Source: Pseudolabrys sp. (GTDB lineage: Bacteria > Pseudomonadota > Alphaproteobacteria > Rhizobiales > Xanthobacteraceae). Taken from it: DNA of 64,000 nucleotides. The stretch spans positions 56,225 to 120,224 of the forward strand of contig JAHCKG010000013.1 in assembly GCA_026125895.1 (NCBI GenBank). The letters are read 5' to 3'. Numbering within the stretch: position 1 is the first letter of the stretch; each line of letters starts with the position of its first letter. Positions 26,779 through 35,618 of this stretch are shown here, in pieces. Under the pieces are notes generated by a model. It was given only the letters and a program-made list of their open reading frames with translations, did no database searches and had not been told where the DNA came from. A program made the translations under genes and the position numbers.

Positions 26779-27719
26779 TGCAGTTCCACCCTCGGGTCGA
26801 GCAGGCGGTAGGCGAGATCGACCAGCAGGTTGATGACGAGATAGAGCACGACGATGACGAGGATGATGCCCTGGATCACCGGATAGTCGCGGCGCAGGAT
26901 CGACTGCACGACGAGGCGGCCGATGCCGGGCAGCGCGAACACCGTCTCGGTGACAACCGCCTCGGACATCAGCGCGGCGAAAGTGAAGCCGAAGGCCGAC
27001 ACCACCGTGAGCAGCGCGTTGCGCAGGATATGCCGCCACACCACCTGCCATGGCCGGATGCCCTTGGCGCGCGCGGTGCGCACATAGTCCTCGCGTGACA
27101 CGTCGAGCATGCTGGCGCGCGTCAGGCGCAGGATCAGCGCCGCGTTCGGCGCGGCCAGCGTCAGGCTCGGCAGGATGAGATAGCGCAGGTTGGCGGGGCC
27201 GCCCTCGAAGATCGACGGATAGCCCGAACTCGGCAGCCAGCCGAGCGTCGCCGCGAAAATGAGAATGAGATAGAGCCCGACCCAGAAGGTCGGCACCGAG
27301 GCAAAGAACATGGCGACGCCCGACAGGCCCTGATCGAGCCAGGTGCCGTGGCGCACCGCGGCGATGGTGCCGATCGGCACGCCGATCAGCACGACCCAGA
27401 TCATCGTCATCGTCGCCAGCAGAATGCTGGTCTCGGCGCCGTCGGCGATCACGCGGGCGACCGGGGCCTGGAAGAAGATCGACTGGCCGAGATCGCCGCG
27501 CAGCGCGTGGCCGGCCCATTGCAGATACTGCACGACGATCGGCTCATCGAGACCGAGCTCGCGGCGCAGCCTGTCCACCTGATCCGGCGTCGCGGTGTCG
27601 CCGAGCAGCACGTAGATCGGGTCGCCGGGAATGAGATGAATGAAGGCGAAGATGATCACCGACGCCGCCCAGAGCGTCACCAGCGTCGCCCCTGCCCGCT
27701 TCAGTGCATAAGACCACAT
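26775..27719 (-). CDS. Oligopeptide ABC transporter permease (OppB/DppB type)
   Basis: 314 aa, six membrane segments. Seen: FIHLIPGDPIYVLLG and LGLDEPIVVQYLQW near the N-terminus and RTARAKGI in the EAA loop. Separated from the binding-protein gene by a 93-nt gap with a long hairpin. Confidence 0.92.
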   Translation of the reverse strand: MWSYALKRAGATLVTLWAASVIIFAFIHLIPGDPIYVLLGDTATPDQVDRLRRELGLDEPIVVQYLQWAGHALRGDLGQSIFFQAPVARVIADGAETSILLATMTMIWVVLIGVPIGTIAAVRHGTWLDQGLSGVAMFFASVPTFWVGLYLILIFAATLGWLPSSGYPSIFEGGPANLRYLILPSLTLAAPNAALILRLTRASMLDVSREDYVRTARAKGIRPWQVVWRHILRNALLTVVSAFGFTFAALMSEAVVTETVFALPGIGRLVVQSILRRDYPVIQGIILVIVVLYLVINLLVDLAYRLLDPRVELQ

Positions 27720-27753
27720 TCAAACCTGCCGGGTGATCCGCGACGGCGGCCAT

Positions 27754-27801
27754 GCGATCGGCGGTTCAGGCGCCGTGTCGGGCCTGAACCGCCGTGATCG
27801 C
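27754..27801. promoter_or_regulatory. Long stem-loop between binding-protein and permease genes
   Basis: GGCGGTTCAGGC (27760-27771) pairs perfectly with GCCTGAACCGCC (27782-27793), and outer arms GCGATC/GATCGC extend the stem past a 2-nt bulge, giving 18 pairs. No T-tract follows. Position and strength fit a message-stabilising element that sets SBP above permease levels. Confidence 0.6.
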
Positions 27802-27812
27802 CAGCGGACGGC

Positions 27813-29366
27813 CTACTTGGTGGAGACGTTCCAGAAAGCGGGGCCGTTCGCATTGAGGTCCTTCAGCTTTGGCGAAGCGATGTCATAGGTGTAGGCATCG
27901 CCGACCTTCATCACCGGCACCTGTTCGTAGATCAAGGCCTGGATCTTGTCCCACGTCGCCTTGCGCGCGGCCGGATCGGACGAGTTCACCAGTTCGCCGC
28001 GCAGCTTCTGAATTTCCGGCGAATCCCACCAGCCGGGATAGCTGGCGTTGAGGAAGGTGAACAGGATCGGGTCCGGGAAGAACGAGTGGTGGGTGACGAA
28101 GATGTCCCACTGCTCCGCCTGACCGCGCATCTTCAGCAGCGTCGCCCAGTCGACGACGTTCATCTGCACGTTGATGCCGGCGTCGGCCAGTTGCCGCGTG
28201 AACACCGCGGCTTCGTCGTAATGCGCCTGATAGTTGGTCGAGACCAGGAGACGGATCGGCTGGCCAGTGTAGCCGGCCTCCTTCGCCAGCTCCTTGGCCT
28301 TCTTGGCGTCGTGCGGGCTGTAGGCGTCGATGCCCGCGGTCGAGTACCACGGCGTGCCCTTCGGCACGATGGAGCCTTCCGCCTTCCACAGATCCTGCGG
28401 GCCGAAGGCAACGCGCAGCGCCTGCGATTTGTCGAGCGCCGTCTGGATGGCGCGGCGCAGCTTGTAATTGTCCTTCAGGATGCCTTCCTTCGAGTTCATG
28501 AAGAACAGGCCGAAGATCGGCGCGTTGGTCCGCTGCACCTGGACCGACTTGTCCTTGCTCAGCGAGTCGTAGAGATCGCCGGAGATCATCTCGGCGTAAT
28601 CGTAATCGCCGGCCTGCACACCGCTGACGCGGGTGCCGACGTCCGGCACCGGGATGAAGCGGATGGTGTCGAAGTTGGCGACGCGGGCGCCGGCAAAGCC
28701 ATCGCCCTTCTCCTTGCGCGGCTTGTAGCCGGCGAACTTCTCCAGTTCGACGTAGCGGTTCGGCCGCCATTCCTTGAACTTGTAGGGCCCGGTGCCGATG
28801 TAATCCTTTTGCTCGATCGGCTGATTGCCGGCCTTCGAGGCGATTTCCTCGGGCCAGATCACGAGACCGCCATTGACGTCGGCCAGCAGGTTTTTCCAGG
28901 CGCCGTTCGGCGACGACAATTTCAGCGTGACTTCGTATTTGCCGGTCGCTTCCACCGACGTGGCGCTCGCCATCAGGAGCTTGCCGCGGGCGCCGAACTT
29001 GCCCCAGCGCTCCATCGACGCGACGACATCCTTGGCGGTCATTTCCTTGCCGTTATGGAATTGCACGCCTTCGCGCAGCTTGATGACGATGGTCTTGCCG
29101 CCGTCCTCGACCTTGTCGCTGTCGGCCAGCATGGGCTGCGCCGCGTAATGCGAATCCCAGGCGTACAGCGTCTCGAACATGTGGCGGCCGATCGCGGTGG
29201 CGACGTCAGCCGTAGACACCATGGTGTCCAGCGGCGGCGGCTCGCCGATGGTCGCTTCCCGCAGCAAGCCGGCCGCCTGGGCCGGCACCTGGGCCTGCGC
29301 ATTCAATAAAACTGCCGTGACGATGGCCGCGGCGCCGCGCGCCAAAAGCCCGATTCCGGATTTCAT
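27813..29366 (-). CDS. Peptide/solute ABC transporter substrate-binding protein (SBP family 5)
   Basis: 517 aa from ATG 29366; the ATG two codons earlier (29372) directly abuts the GGGGAGG Shine-Dalgarno at 29373-29379, whereas 29366 has a 6-nt spacing. Seen: signal peptide to about ...VPAQA, LREATIGEPPPLDTM, KLREGVQFHNGKEMTAKDVV, and the C-terminal SBP_bac_5 fold. It supplies the downstream Opp-type pore. The divergent RpiR regulator and amidohydrolase suggest an amino-sugar, N-acyl amino acid or peptide ligand; this is inference. Confidence 0.89.
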   Translation of the reverse strand: MKSGIGLLARGAAAIVTAVLLNAQAQVPAQAAGLLREATIGEPPPLDTMVSTADVATAIGRHMFETLYAWDSHYAAQPMLADSDKVEDGGKTIVIKLREGVQFHNGKEMTAKDVVASMERWGKFGARGKLLMASATSVEATGKYEVTLKLSSPNGAWKNLLADVNGGLVIWPEEIASKAGNQPIEQKDYIGTGPYKFKEWRPNRYVELEKFAGYKPRKEKGDGFAGARVANFDTIRFIPVPDVGTRVSGVQAGDYDYAEMISGDLYDSLSKDKSVQVQRTNAPIFGLFFMNSKEGILKDNYKLRRAIQTALDKSQALRVAFGPQDLWKAEGSIVPKGTPWYSTAGIDAYSPHDAKKAKELAKEAGYTGQPIRLLVSTNYQAHYDEAAVFTRQLADAGINVQMNVVDWATLLKMRGQAEQWDIFVTHHSFFPDPILFTFLNASYPGWWDSPEIQKLRGELVNSSDPAARKATWDKIQALIYEQVPVMKVGDAYTYDIASPKLKDLNANGPAFWNVSTK

Positions 29367-29481
29367 GGTCATCCTCCCCTTTTGCGGAACGTTACAAGCC
29401 GGCTTCGCAGTCCTGTCTCATCCGTGACGCGGGGCAGCGCCCCGGCCGATTGTTTCCACCGTCATTATGACCCTTTGTTTG

Positions 29482-29571
29482 AAAGTTACATACATCCTGT
29501 GGTAAAGTTCAAGTCCAAATTCGCACGGATGCGGCCTTTTGGCGAAATCCACGCTTCGCGTTCGTAACTTT
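29482..29571. promoter_or_regulatory. Divergent control region with two opposed GTAACTTT motifs
   Basis: GTAACTTT occurs on the minus strand at 29482-29489 and on the plus strand at 29564-29571; the plus copy sits in a CGTAA-N5-TTACG dyad (29563-29577) and the minus copy in a TTGAA...TTCAA dyad (29479-29512). One copy lies before each divergent gene. RpiR-type binding is a reasonable but untested reading. Confidence 0.4.
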
Positions 29572-29609
29572 ATTACGACGCCGCGGTGCATCCAGAGAAG
29601 GGTAAGACC

Positions 29610-30590
29610 GTGGTTCGGCAGGCGAAAAGGCGGGCGATGACACGACCGGCAAAGCAGGTTCGCGGCGGCCCCAAGGGATCCGCGGCGGCAGCGCCGGCCA
29701 GCGACGGCTTCGGCGCCGGCGACATCATCTCGGTGATCCGCCAGATCGGCCCGACACTGAGCCCGTCCGAGCAGCGCGTGGCGACGGCCTTGCTCGCCGA
29801 CGTCGATTTCGCCGTGCATTCCAGTAACGCCGATCTCGCGCGCCGCGCCGGCGTCAGCGAACCGACGGTCACGCGCTTCAGCCGCTCGGTCGGCTGCCGC
29901 GGCGTGCGCGAGCTCAAGGTCAAGCTGGCGCAGGCGATGGCGGTCGGCCGCATCTATCTCGAACTGCCGCCGCATGTCGGCACCGATCTGGCGCGCCCTG
30001 CCCTGTGGCGCTCGGTGTTTCAGGAGATCCGCAACGCCATCAACGCCGTCGAACAGCAGTTGCAGAAGGACGACGTGGAAAAGGCGGCCGAGGTGATCGC
30101 GCGCTGCTCGAAACTCGCCGCCTTCGGCGTCGGCGGCGGCTCGACCGTCGCGGTGGCCGAAGTCGAGAACCGCTTCTTCCGCCTCGGCATCGCCGTCAAC
30201 CACACCTCGGATCCGCGCCTGATGCGCATGATCGCGGCGACGCTCGGCCGCGGCGATGTCGTGCTCGCGATCTCGACCAGCGGCAACATTCCCGAAGTGA
30301 TCGAGGCGGCCAAGGTCGCCCGGCAGTACGGCGCGACGATCATCGCGATCACCAAGCCGCAAAGCCGCCTCGCCGCCATCGCCGATATCGCTCTCGGCTT
30401 CCACGTGCCGGAAGCGCCGGACGCCCTCAAGCCGACGGCGTCGCGCTACGCCCTGCTCGCGGCGATCGACCTGCTGGCGACCTCGACCGCCTATCTCAAG
30501 CCGCGCGACGCGCAGGAGCGCATGCGCCGCATCAAATTCGAACTGATGAAGGCGCCCAATGAAGACGCCAACGGTCCGCTCGGCGACTGA
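29610..30590 (+). CDS. MurR/RpiR-family transcriptional regulator
   Basis: 326 aa from the GTG at 29610, chosen because AGAAGG lies 8 nt upstream; a GTG at 29586 has no ribosome site and an ATG at 29638 is also possible. Seen: HTH_6 domain with SPSEQRVATALL and NADLARRAGVSEPTVTRFSR (quoted as GVSEPTVTRFSR), then a SIS sugar-phosphate-binding domain (GVGGGSTVAVAEV, ISTSGNIPEVIEAA). SIS-domain regulators usually respond to phosphosugars. Divergent from the second peptide importer and 40 nt upstream of the amidohydrolase. Confidence 0.87.
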   Translation: MVRQAKRRAMTRPAKQVRGGPKGSAAAAPASDGFGAGDIISVIRQIGPTLSPSEQRVATALLADVDFAVHSSNADLARRAGVSEPTVTRFSRSVGCRGVRELKVKLAQAMAVGRIYLELPPHVGTDLARPALWRSVFQEIRNAINAVEQQLQKDDVEKAAEVIARCSKLAAFGVGGGSTVAVAEVENRFFRLGIAVNHTSDPRLMRMIAATLGRGDVVLAISTSGNIPEVIEAAKVARQYGATIIAITKPQSRLAAIADIALGFHVPEAPDALKPTASRYALLAAIDLLATSTAYLKPRDAQERMRRIKFELMKAPNEDANGPLGD

Positions 30591-30630
30591 CCTTCATGGC
30601 CGCGCACACGAACGACAGGACGACAGTGAC

Positions 30631-31779
30631 ATGAGCTACGACTTGATCCTCAAGGGCGGACACGTCATCGATCCGGCGCAAGGGCTGGATGGCGTCGCCG
30701 ATGTGGCCTTCGCCGGCGGCAAGGTCGCGGCCGTCGAGCCCAACATCGCCGCAACCAACGGCGCCGATGTGCGCGATGTCAGCGGACGGATCGTGGCGCC
30801 CGGCTTCATCGACCTGCACACCCATGTCTACTGGGGCGGCACCTCCCTCGGTGTCGATCCCGGCGAATTCGCCAAGCGCAGCGGCGTCACGACGCTGATC
30901 GACGCCGGCAGCGCCGGCCCCGGCAATTTCAAGGGCTTCCTCAAGCACGTCATCGAGCCGAGCGAGCCGCGTATTCTCGCCTTCATCCATGTGTCCTTCG
31001 CCGGCATCTTCGCCTTCTCCAAGCGCATCATGGTCGGCGAGAGCAGCGACATGCGGCTGATGAGCCCCGCCGACGCCGTGGCCGTCGCCAACGAGAACCG
31101 CGACGCCATCGTCGGCATCAAGGTTCGTGTCGGCCGCAATGCCAGCGGCTCCTCGGGCATCGCGCCGCTCGACATCGCGGTACAGGTCGCCGAGGAATTG
31201 TCGATGCCGCTGATGGTGCATATCGACGAGCCGCCGCCGACTTATGAGGATGTCCTCGTCCGCCTGCGCCCGGGCGACACGCTGACGCACTGCTTCCGCC
31301 CCTTCCCCAATTCGCCGATCACCGGGCAAGGCGCGGTCAAGACCGCCGTGCTCGAGGCGCGCCAGCGCGGCGTGCTGTTCGATGTCGGCCACGGCATGGG
31401 CTCGTTCTCGTTCAAGGTTGCGCGCGCCATGCTCGACGCCGGTTTCATGCCGGACACGATCTCGTCGGACGTACACAGCCTCAATCTCGAAGGCCCGGTA
31501 TTCGACCAGGCCACGACGCTGTCGAAGTTCCTGTGCCTCGGCACGCCGCTGAAGGACGTCATCCGCGCCACCACGGCGAACGCCGCCGCCGCCATCCGCC
31601 GCCCGGAGCTCGGCACCTTGCGGCCCGGCGCAGCGGGCGACGCCACCATCTTTACCGTCGGCGAGGGCAGCTTCCCCTATACCGATTCCACCGGCGAGAA
31701 GATGAACGGCAACAAGCGGATCCTGATCGAGGGCATCGCGCTGCACGGCCATTGGTGGCATCCGGCGGGCAACCGCTAG
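30631..31779 (+). CDS. Amidohydrolase/deacetylase-family metallohydrolase (EF_0837/AHA_3915-like)
   Basis: 382 aa. Seen: N-terminal composite beta domain (LILKGGHVIDPAQGLDG), metal motif FIDLHTHVYWGG, a Lys in GIKVRVGRNASG (carbamylation candidate), MVHIDEPPP, LTHCFRP and SSDVHS. The layout is that of the dihydroorotase-like deacetylase branch. It follows the RpiR gene by 40 nt, so both probably form one unit that also governs the divergent peptide importer; deacylation of the imported compound is the likely task. Confidence 0.82.
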   Translation: MSYDLILKGGHVIDPAQGLDGVADVAFAGGKVAAVEPNIAATNGADVRDVSGRIVAPGFIDLHTHVYWGGTSLGVDPGEFAKRSGVTTLIDAGSAGPGNFKGFLKHVIEPSEPRILAFIHVSFAGIFAFSKRIMVGESSDMRLMSPADAVAVANENRDAIVGIKVRVGRNASGSSGIAPLDIAVQVAEELSMPLMVHIDEPPPTYEDVLVRLRPGDTLTHCFRPFPNSPITGQGAVKTAVLEARQRGVLFDVGHGMGSFSFKVARAMLDAGFMPDTISSDVHSLNLEGPVFDQATTLSKFLCLGTPLKDVIRATTANAAAAIRRPELGTLRPGAAGDATIFTVGEGSFPYTDSTGEKMNGNKRILIEGIALHGHWWHPAGNR

Positions 31780-31959
31780 CGGGCTTGTTCGGGACCGGTC
31801 TGAAAATCGCCGCATGCGCACTCCGCGCGGGCGCCCCTTTACGCCCGCCGCCGAAGGGAATAGACCGCGCGCACCATTTCCGACGTTTAGCGCAGAGCCG
31901 CGGGCCTCGACCCGCCGCGTTCCCGCTTTCGTGCGGCGAACCCCAAGGCGCCTTCGCTC

Positions 31960-33888
31960 ATGACTTTTATGTCCGACCAACCGCAGATCGCCCGCGCTCT
32001 GGCGGAACGCAATTATACCGAGCCGACTCCGGTGCAGAAGGCGGTGCTGGCCGGTGACGCCGCCGGTCGCGATTTGCTGGTCTCGGCGCAGACCGGCTCC
32101 GGCAAGACCGTCGCTTACGGCCTCGCCATCGCCGCCGATCTTCTGGGCGGCGCCGAGCGCTTCGCCCGCGCCGGCAAGCCCCTCGCCCTGATCGTCGCGC
32201 CGACGCGCGAACTGGCGATCCAGGTTCAGCGCGAACTGACCTGGCTCTATCACTTCTGCGGCGCGCGCGTCGTGTCCTGCGTCGGCGGCATGGATCCGCG
32301 CCGCGAGCAGCGCGAACTCACTGAGGGCGCGCATATCGTCGTCGGCACGCCGGGCCGCCTGTGCGATCACCTGCGGCGGGGCCGTCTCGATCTCTCCGAA
32401 TTGAAGGTCATCGTCCTCGACGAGGCCGACGAAATGCTCAATCTCGGCTTTCGCGAGGACATGGAGCTTCTCCTCGAGGCGACGCCCGCGGCGCGGCGCA
32501 CGCTGCTGTTCTCCGCGACCTTGCCGCGCGGCATCGTCGCGCTGGCCAAGCAATATCAAATGGACGCCTTCCGCGTCGAAGTCCGCGGCGACGAGCAAGG
32601 CCACGCCGATATCGAATACCGCGCCATTCGCGTCGCCGCGCACGAGACCGAAAACGCCGTGGTCAACATCCTGCGCTTCTATGAAGCGCCGAGCACGCTG
32701 GTGTTCTGCAACACGCGAAGCGCGGTGAAGCACCTGCAGGCCGCGCTGCTGGAGCGTGGCTTTCTGGTGGTCGCGCTGTCCGGCGAACTGACGCAGAACG
32801 AACGCACCACCGCGCTGCAATCGCTGCGCGATGGCCGCGCCCGCGTTTGCGTCGCGACCGACGTCGCCGCGCGCGGCATCGATCTGCCCGGCCTTGCCCT
32901 CGTCATCCACGCCGAATTGCCGAACGACCCGGAAGTGATGCAGCACCGCTCGGGCCGCACCGGCCGCGCCGGCAAGAAGGGCGTCAGCGTCCTTCTGGTG
33001 CCGAATTCCCGCCGCCGCCGCGCCGAGATGTTCTTCAGGCAGGCCGGCGTCAACGCGGTCTGGGCCGCCGCCCCGCAGGCGGACGAAATCCGCAAGCTCG
33101 ACCAGCAGCGCATGATGCAGGACGAGGTCTTCACCGAGCCGCCGAGCGAGGACGATCTGGCGCTGGCGCGCATCCTGCTCGCCGAGAAATCCGCCGAGGA
33201 GATCGCGGCGGCGCTGGCGCGGCTTTATCGCGCGCGCCTGCCCGCGCCGGAGGATGTGGTCGATCCGGGCCCGGATCGCGGCGGCCGCTTTCGCGACGAC
33301 CGCAACGACCGGCACCGCCCGCGCGACGGGGGCTTCCCTGCGGGCGACGACGGCGCGCCGCGCGAGCCGGGAAAACGCACGGGCTTCCGCCGCCCGATGG
33401 AGGGCGGCAGCGTCTGGTTCAAGGCCAATGTCGGCCGGCGCAAGAACGCCGAAGCGCGATGGCTGCTGCCGATGATCTGCCGGCGCGGCGGCATCGCCAA
33501 GGGCGACATCGGCGCCATCCGCATCTACGACACCGTCACCGAGTTCGAGATTTCCGCCAACGCCGCGGACAAGTTCACTGCCAAGGTCCAGGCGCCCGAC
33601 GCCGAGAACATCCGCATCGAGCCGCTGCCGAACGGTCCGCAAGGCGGCGGCGCACCGCCGTCAAAGGACGGCGAGCGCGGCGCGCCCGCGCCGAAGGCGG
33701 ACCGGAAGGCGTCAAAGCCGCATTTCAAGAAGCGGCAGCAGGAGCATCTGGCGAAGACCGCCCGGCGCGAAGGCGACGACAGCCGTTTTGACAAGCCGGA
33801 CAAAAAGTCCGAGTTCAAAGGCGGCGATTTCAAGAAGCCGAAGTTCAAAAAGAAGAAAGACAAGCACCGCAACCGCTCGGGAGGCTGA
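31960..33888 (+). CDS. DEAD-box ATP-dependent RNA helicase with DbpA-like C-terminal RNA-binding domain
   Basis: 642 aa. Seen in order: Q-motif region YTEPTPVQKAVL, Walker A AQTGSGKT, PTRELA, VGTPGR, DEADEML, FSAT, VFCNTRSAVKHL, ARGIDLPG, HRSGRTGRAG, then a DbpA/CsdA-type RRM (GSVWFKANVGRR...) and a Lys-rich tail of about 70 residues. Role in rRNA maturation or cold adaptation is inferred. An alternative start (MSDQPQ) lies three codons in. The 180 nt upstream show no other gene. Confidence 0.93.
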   Translation: MTFMSDQPQIARALAERNYTEPTPVQKAVLAGDAAGRDLLVSAQTGSGKTVAYGLAIAADLLGGAERFARAGKPLALIVAPTRELAIQVQRELTWLYHFCGARVVSCVGGMDPRREQRELTEGAHIVVGTPGRLCDHLRRGRLDLSELKVIVLDEADEMLNLGFREDMELLLEATPAARRTLLFSATLPRGIVALAKQYQMDAFRVEVRGDEQGHADIEYRAIRVAAHETENAVVNILRFYEAPSTLVFCNTRSAVKHLQAALLERGFLVVALSGELTQNERTTALQSLRDGRARVCVATDVAARGIDLPGLALVIHAELPNDPEVMQHRSGRTGRAGKKGVSVLLVPNSRRRRAEMFFRQAGVNAVWAAAPQADEIRKLDQQRMMQDEVFTEPPSEDDLALARILLAEKSAEEIAAALARLYRARLPAPEDVVDPGPDRGGRFRDDRNDRHRPRDGGFPAGDDGAPREPGKRTGFRRPMEGGSVWFKANVGRRKNAEARWLLPMICRRGGIAKGDIGAIRIYDTVTEFEISANAADKFTAKVQAPDAENIRIEPLPNGPQGGGAPPSKDGERGAPAPKADRKASKPHFKKRQQEHLAKTARREGDDSRFDKPDKKSEFKGGDFKKPKFKKKKDKHRNRSGG

Positions 33889-33889
33889 T

Positions 33890-34966
33890 GTGGACGACAG
33901 GACGCAGACGCTGGCGCAACTGACGACGCCGGCGGTGGTGATCGACCTCGACAAAGTCGAGCGCAACATCAAGCGGCACCAGGACTATGCCAATGCGCAC
34001 GGCCTCAAGCTGCGCCCGCACATCAAGACGCACAAGCTGCCGCGAATTGCCGAGATGCAGCTTCGCGCCGGCGCCATCGGCGTCACCTGTCAGAAAATCT
34101 CCGAAGCCGAAGCGATGGTCGCCGGCTCGCCGGAGATCAAGGACGTCCTGATCACCTACAACATCCTCGGCGCCGAGAAGCTGGAGAAATTGGCGGAACT
34201 TGCCAAGAAGGTGTGGCTCAGCGTCGTTGCCGACAACGAAACCGTCGTCGCCGGCCTCAGCCAGCGTTTTGCCGGGGAAGCAAGGCCGCTCTCCGTACTG
34301 GTCGAATGCGACACCGGGGCGCATCGCTGCGGCGTCGCGACGCCGGAAGGAGCCGCCGCGCTCGCGCAAATCATTGCCGCGTCGCCGGGTCTCATCTTCG
34401 GCGGGCTGATGACCTATCCGCCGCCGGATGGCGCCGCCGCCGTGCAGGAGTTCATGACCAGCGCCAAGGCGCTGATCGAAGCCAAGGGCATCGCGGTGCC
34501 GGTCATCACCTCGGGCGGCACGCCGTCGATGGCGAAGGCCGGCGATGCGCCGGTAACCACCGAATATCGCGCCGGCACTTATGTGTATAACGACCGCTCC
34601 CTGGTCGCGCGCGGCGCCTGCGACTGGGACGACTGCGCCCTCACCGTGCTGGCGACAGTGGTCTCGGTGCCGGCCGCCAACCGCGCCATCATCGACGCCG
34701 GCAGCAAGGCGCTGACTTCGGATCTGCTCGGCCTCCAAGGTTACGGCCACGTGCTCGGCCGCGACGACATCCGCATCGACCAGCTTTCCGAAGAGCACGG
34801 CCGCCTGATGAGCGACGGGCCGATCGGCCTCAAGGTCGGCGACCGGGTGCGGATCGTGCCCAACCACGCCTGCGTCGTCACCAACCTGGTCGATCGGCTG
34901 TACCTGACCAGAGCCGGTAACGTGGTTGCCACGGCCCCTGTGGTGGCGCGCGGCTGCATTGTCTAG
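33890..34966 (+). CDS. PLP-dependent D-threonine aldolase/D-serine dehydratase-like protein (alanine racemase N-terminal fold, DSD1 family)
   Basis: 358 aa, GTG start 1 nt after the helicase stop, with GGGAGG 5 nt before it; the longer frame would lie within the helicase tail. Seen: TPAVVIDLDKVERNI, RPHIKTHKLP with the PLP Lys, GVTCQKISEAE, VECDTGAHRCGV, a STAG-like TSGGTPS loop, and C-terminal NHACVV with the metal-binding His/Cys expected in D-TA/DSD1. It cleaves or deaminates D-3-hydroxy amino acids; which reaction occurs cannot be read. Confidence 0.85.
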   Translation: MDDRTQTLAQLTTPAVVIDLDKVERNIKRHQDYANAHGLKLRPHIKTHKLPRIAEMQLRAGAIGVTCQKISEAEAMVAGSPEIKDVLITYNILGAEKLEKLAELAKKVWLSVVADNETVVAGLSQRFAGEARPLSVLVECDTGAHRCGVATPEGAAALAQIIAASPGLIFGGLMTYPPPDGAAAVQEFMTSAKALIEAKGIAVPVITSGGTPSMAKAGDAPVTTEYRAGTYVYNDRSLVARGACDWDDCALTVLATVVSVPAANRAIIDAGSKALTSDLLGLQGYGHVLGRDDIRIDQLSEEHGRLMSDGPIGLKVGDRVRIVPNHACVVTNLVDRLYLTRAGNVVATAPVVARGCIV

Positions 34967-34976
34967 CGCGCCGCGT

Positions 34977-35618
34977 TCAGGCCTTTCGCAAGCCGCTTGC
35001 CGCGCGAGCGCGCTCTTCGATCGCGGCCCAGGCGCCGCCCTTGATATCGGCCGGCGGCGCGATCCATGAGCCGCCGACGGCGATGACTTTCGGATGCGCC
35101 AGCCATTCCGCCGCATTGGCGGCGCCGATGCCGCCGGTCGGGCAATAGGTTACGCCGGGAAACGGGCCACTGAGCGCGTTGAGCGCGGCGAGTCCGCCGG
35201 CCGGCACCGCGGGGAAGAACTTCACCACCTCGAAGCCGGCGGTGACGCAGGACGTCAGCTCGGACGCCGTCTGGATGCCTGGGACGTAAGGCAGCTCGCC
35301 CTCCGCCGCGGCTTTGAGCAGCTCGGGCGTGCAGCCGGGACTGATGGCGAAAGCGGCGCCGGCCTTGCCCGCCTGCGCCAGGTCCTGCGTGGTGAGCACG
35401 GTGCCGATGCCGACGATCGCCTCCGGCACCTCGGCGACGATGGCTGCGGCCGCCGCCATGGCGGCCTCGGTGCGCAAGGTGATCTCGATGACGCGCAAGC
35501 CGCCCTTGATGAGCGCGCGCGCCAGCGGCACGGCGTCCGCCGCCCGCTCGATGGTAATCACCGGGATGACCGGCGCGGTGGCGAGAAGCGCTCGCGCTTT
35601 GCTCGATGACCTGTTCAT
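34977..35618 (-). CDS. eda: 2-dehydro-3-deoxy-phosphogluconate (KDPG) aldolase
   Basis: 213 aa from MNRSSSKARALL at 35618. Class I aldolase giving pyruvate and glyceraldehyde-3-phosphate. Seen: VIPVITIERA, IEITLRTEAA with the catalytic Glu, IGIGTVLT, ISPGCTPEL and the Schiff-base Lys in FEVVKFFPA, then PTGGI. Overlaps the sugar kinase by 4 nt; the two genes form a KDG-to-central-metabolism pair. Confidence 0.9.
   Translation of the reverse strand: MNRSSSKARALLATAPVIPVITIERAADAVPLARALIKGGLRVIEITLRTEAAMAAAAAIVAEVPEAIVGIGTVLTTQDLAQAGKAGAAFAISPGCTPELLKAAAEGELPYVPGIQTASELTSCVTAGFEVVKFFPAVPAGGLAALNALSGPFPGVTYCPTGGIGAANAAEWLAHPKVIAVGGSWIAPPADIKGGAWAAIEERARAASGLRKA

Noticed and set aside
30532-33642. 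1036-aa open frame on the minus strand
   Set aside because: It is antisense to the RpiR, amidohydrolase and helicase genes, has an Arg/Asp/His-rich composition typical of GC-rich shadows, and no recognisable domain.
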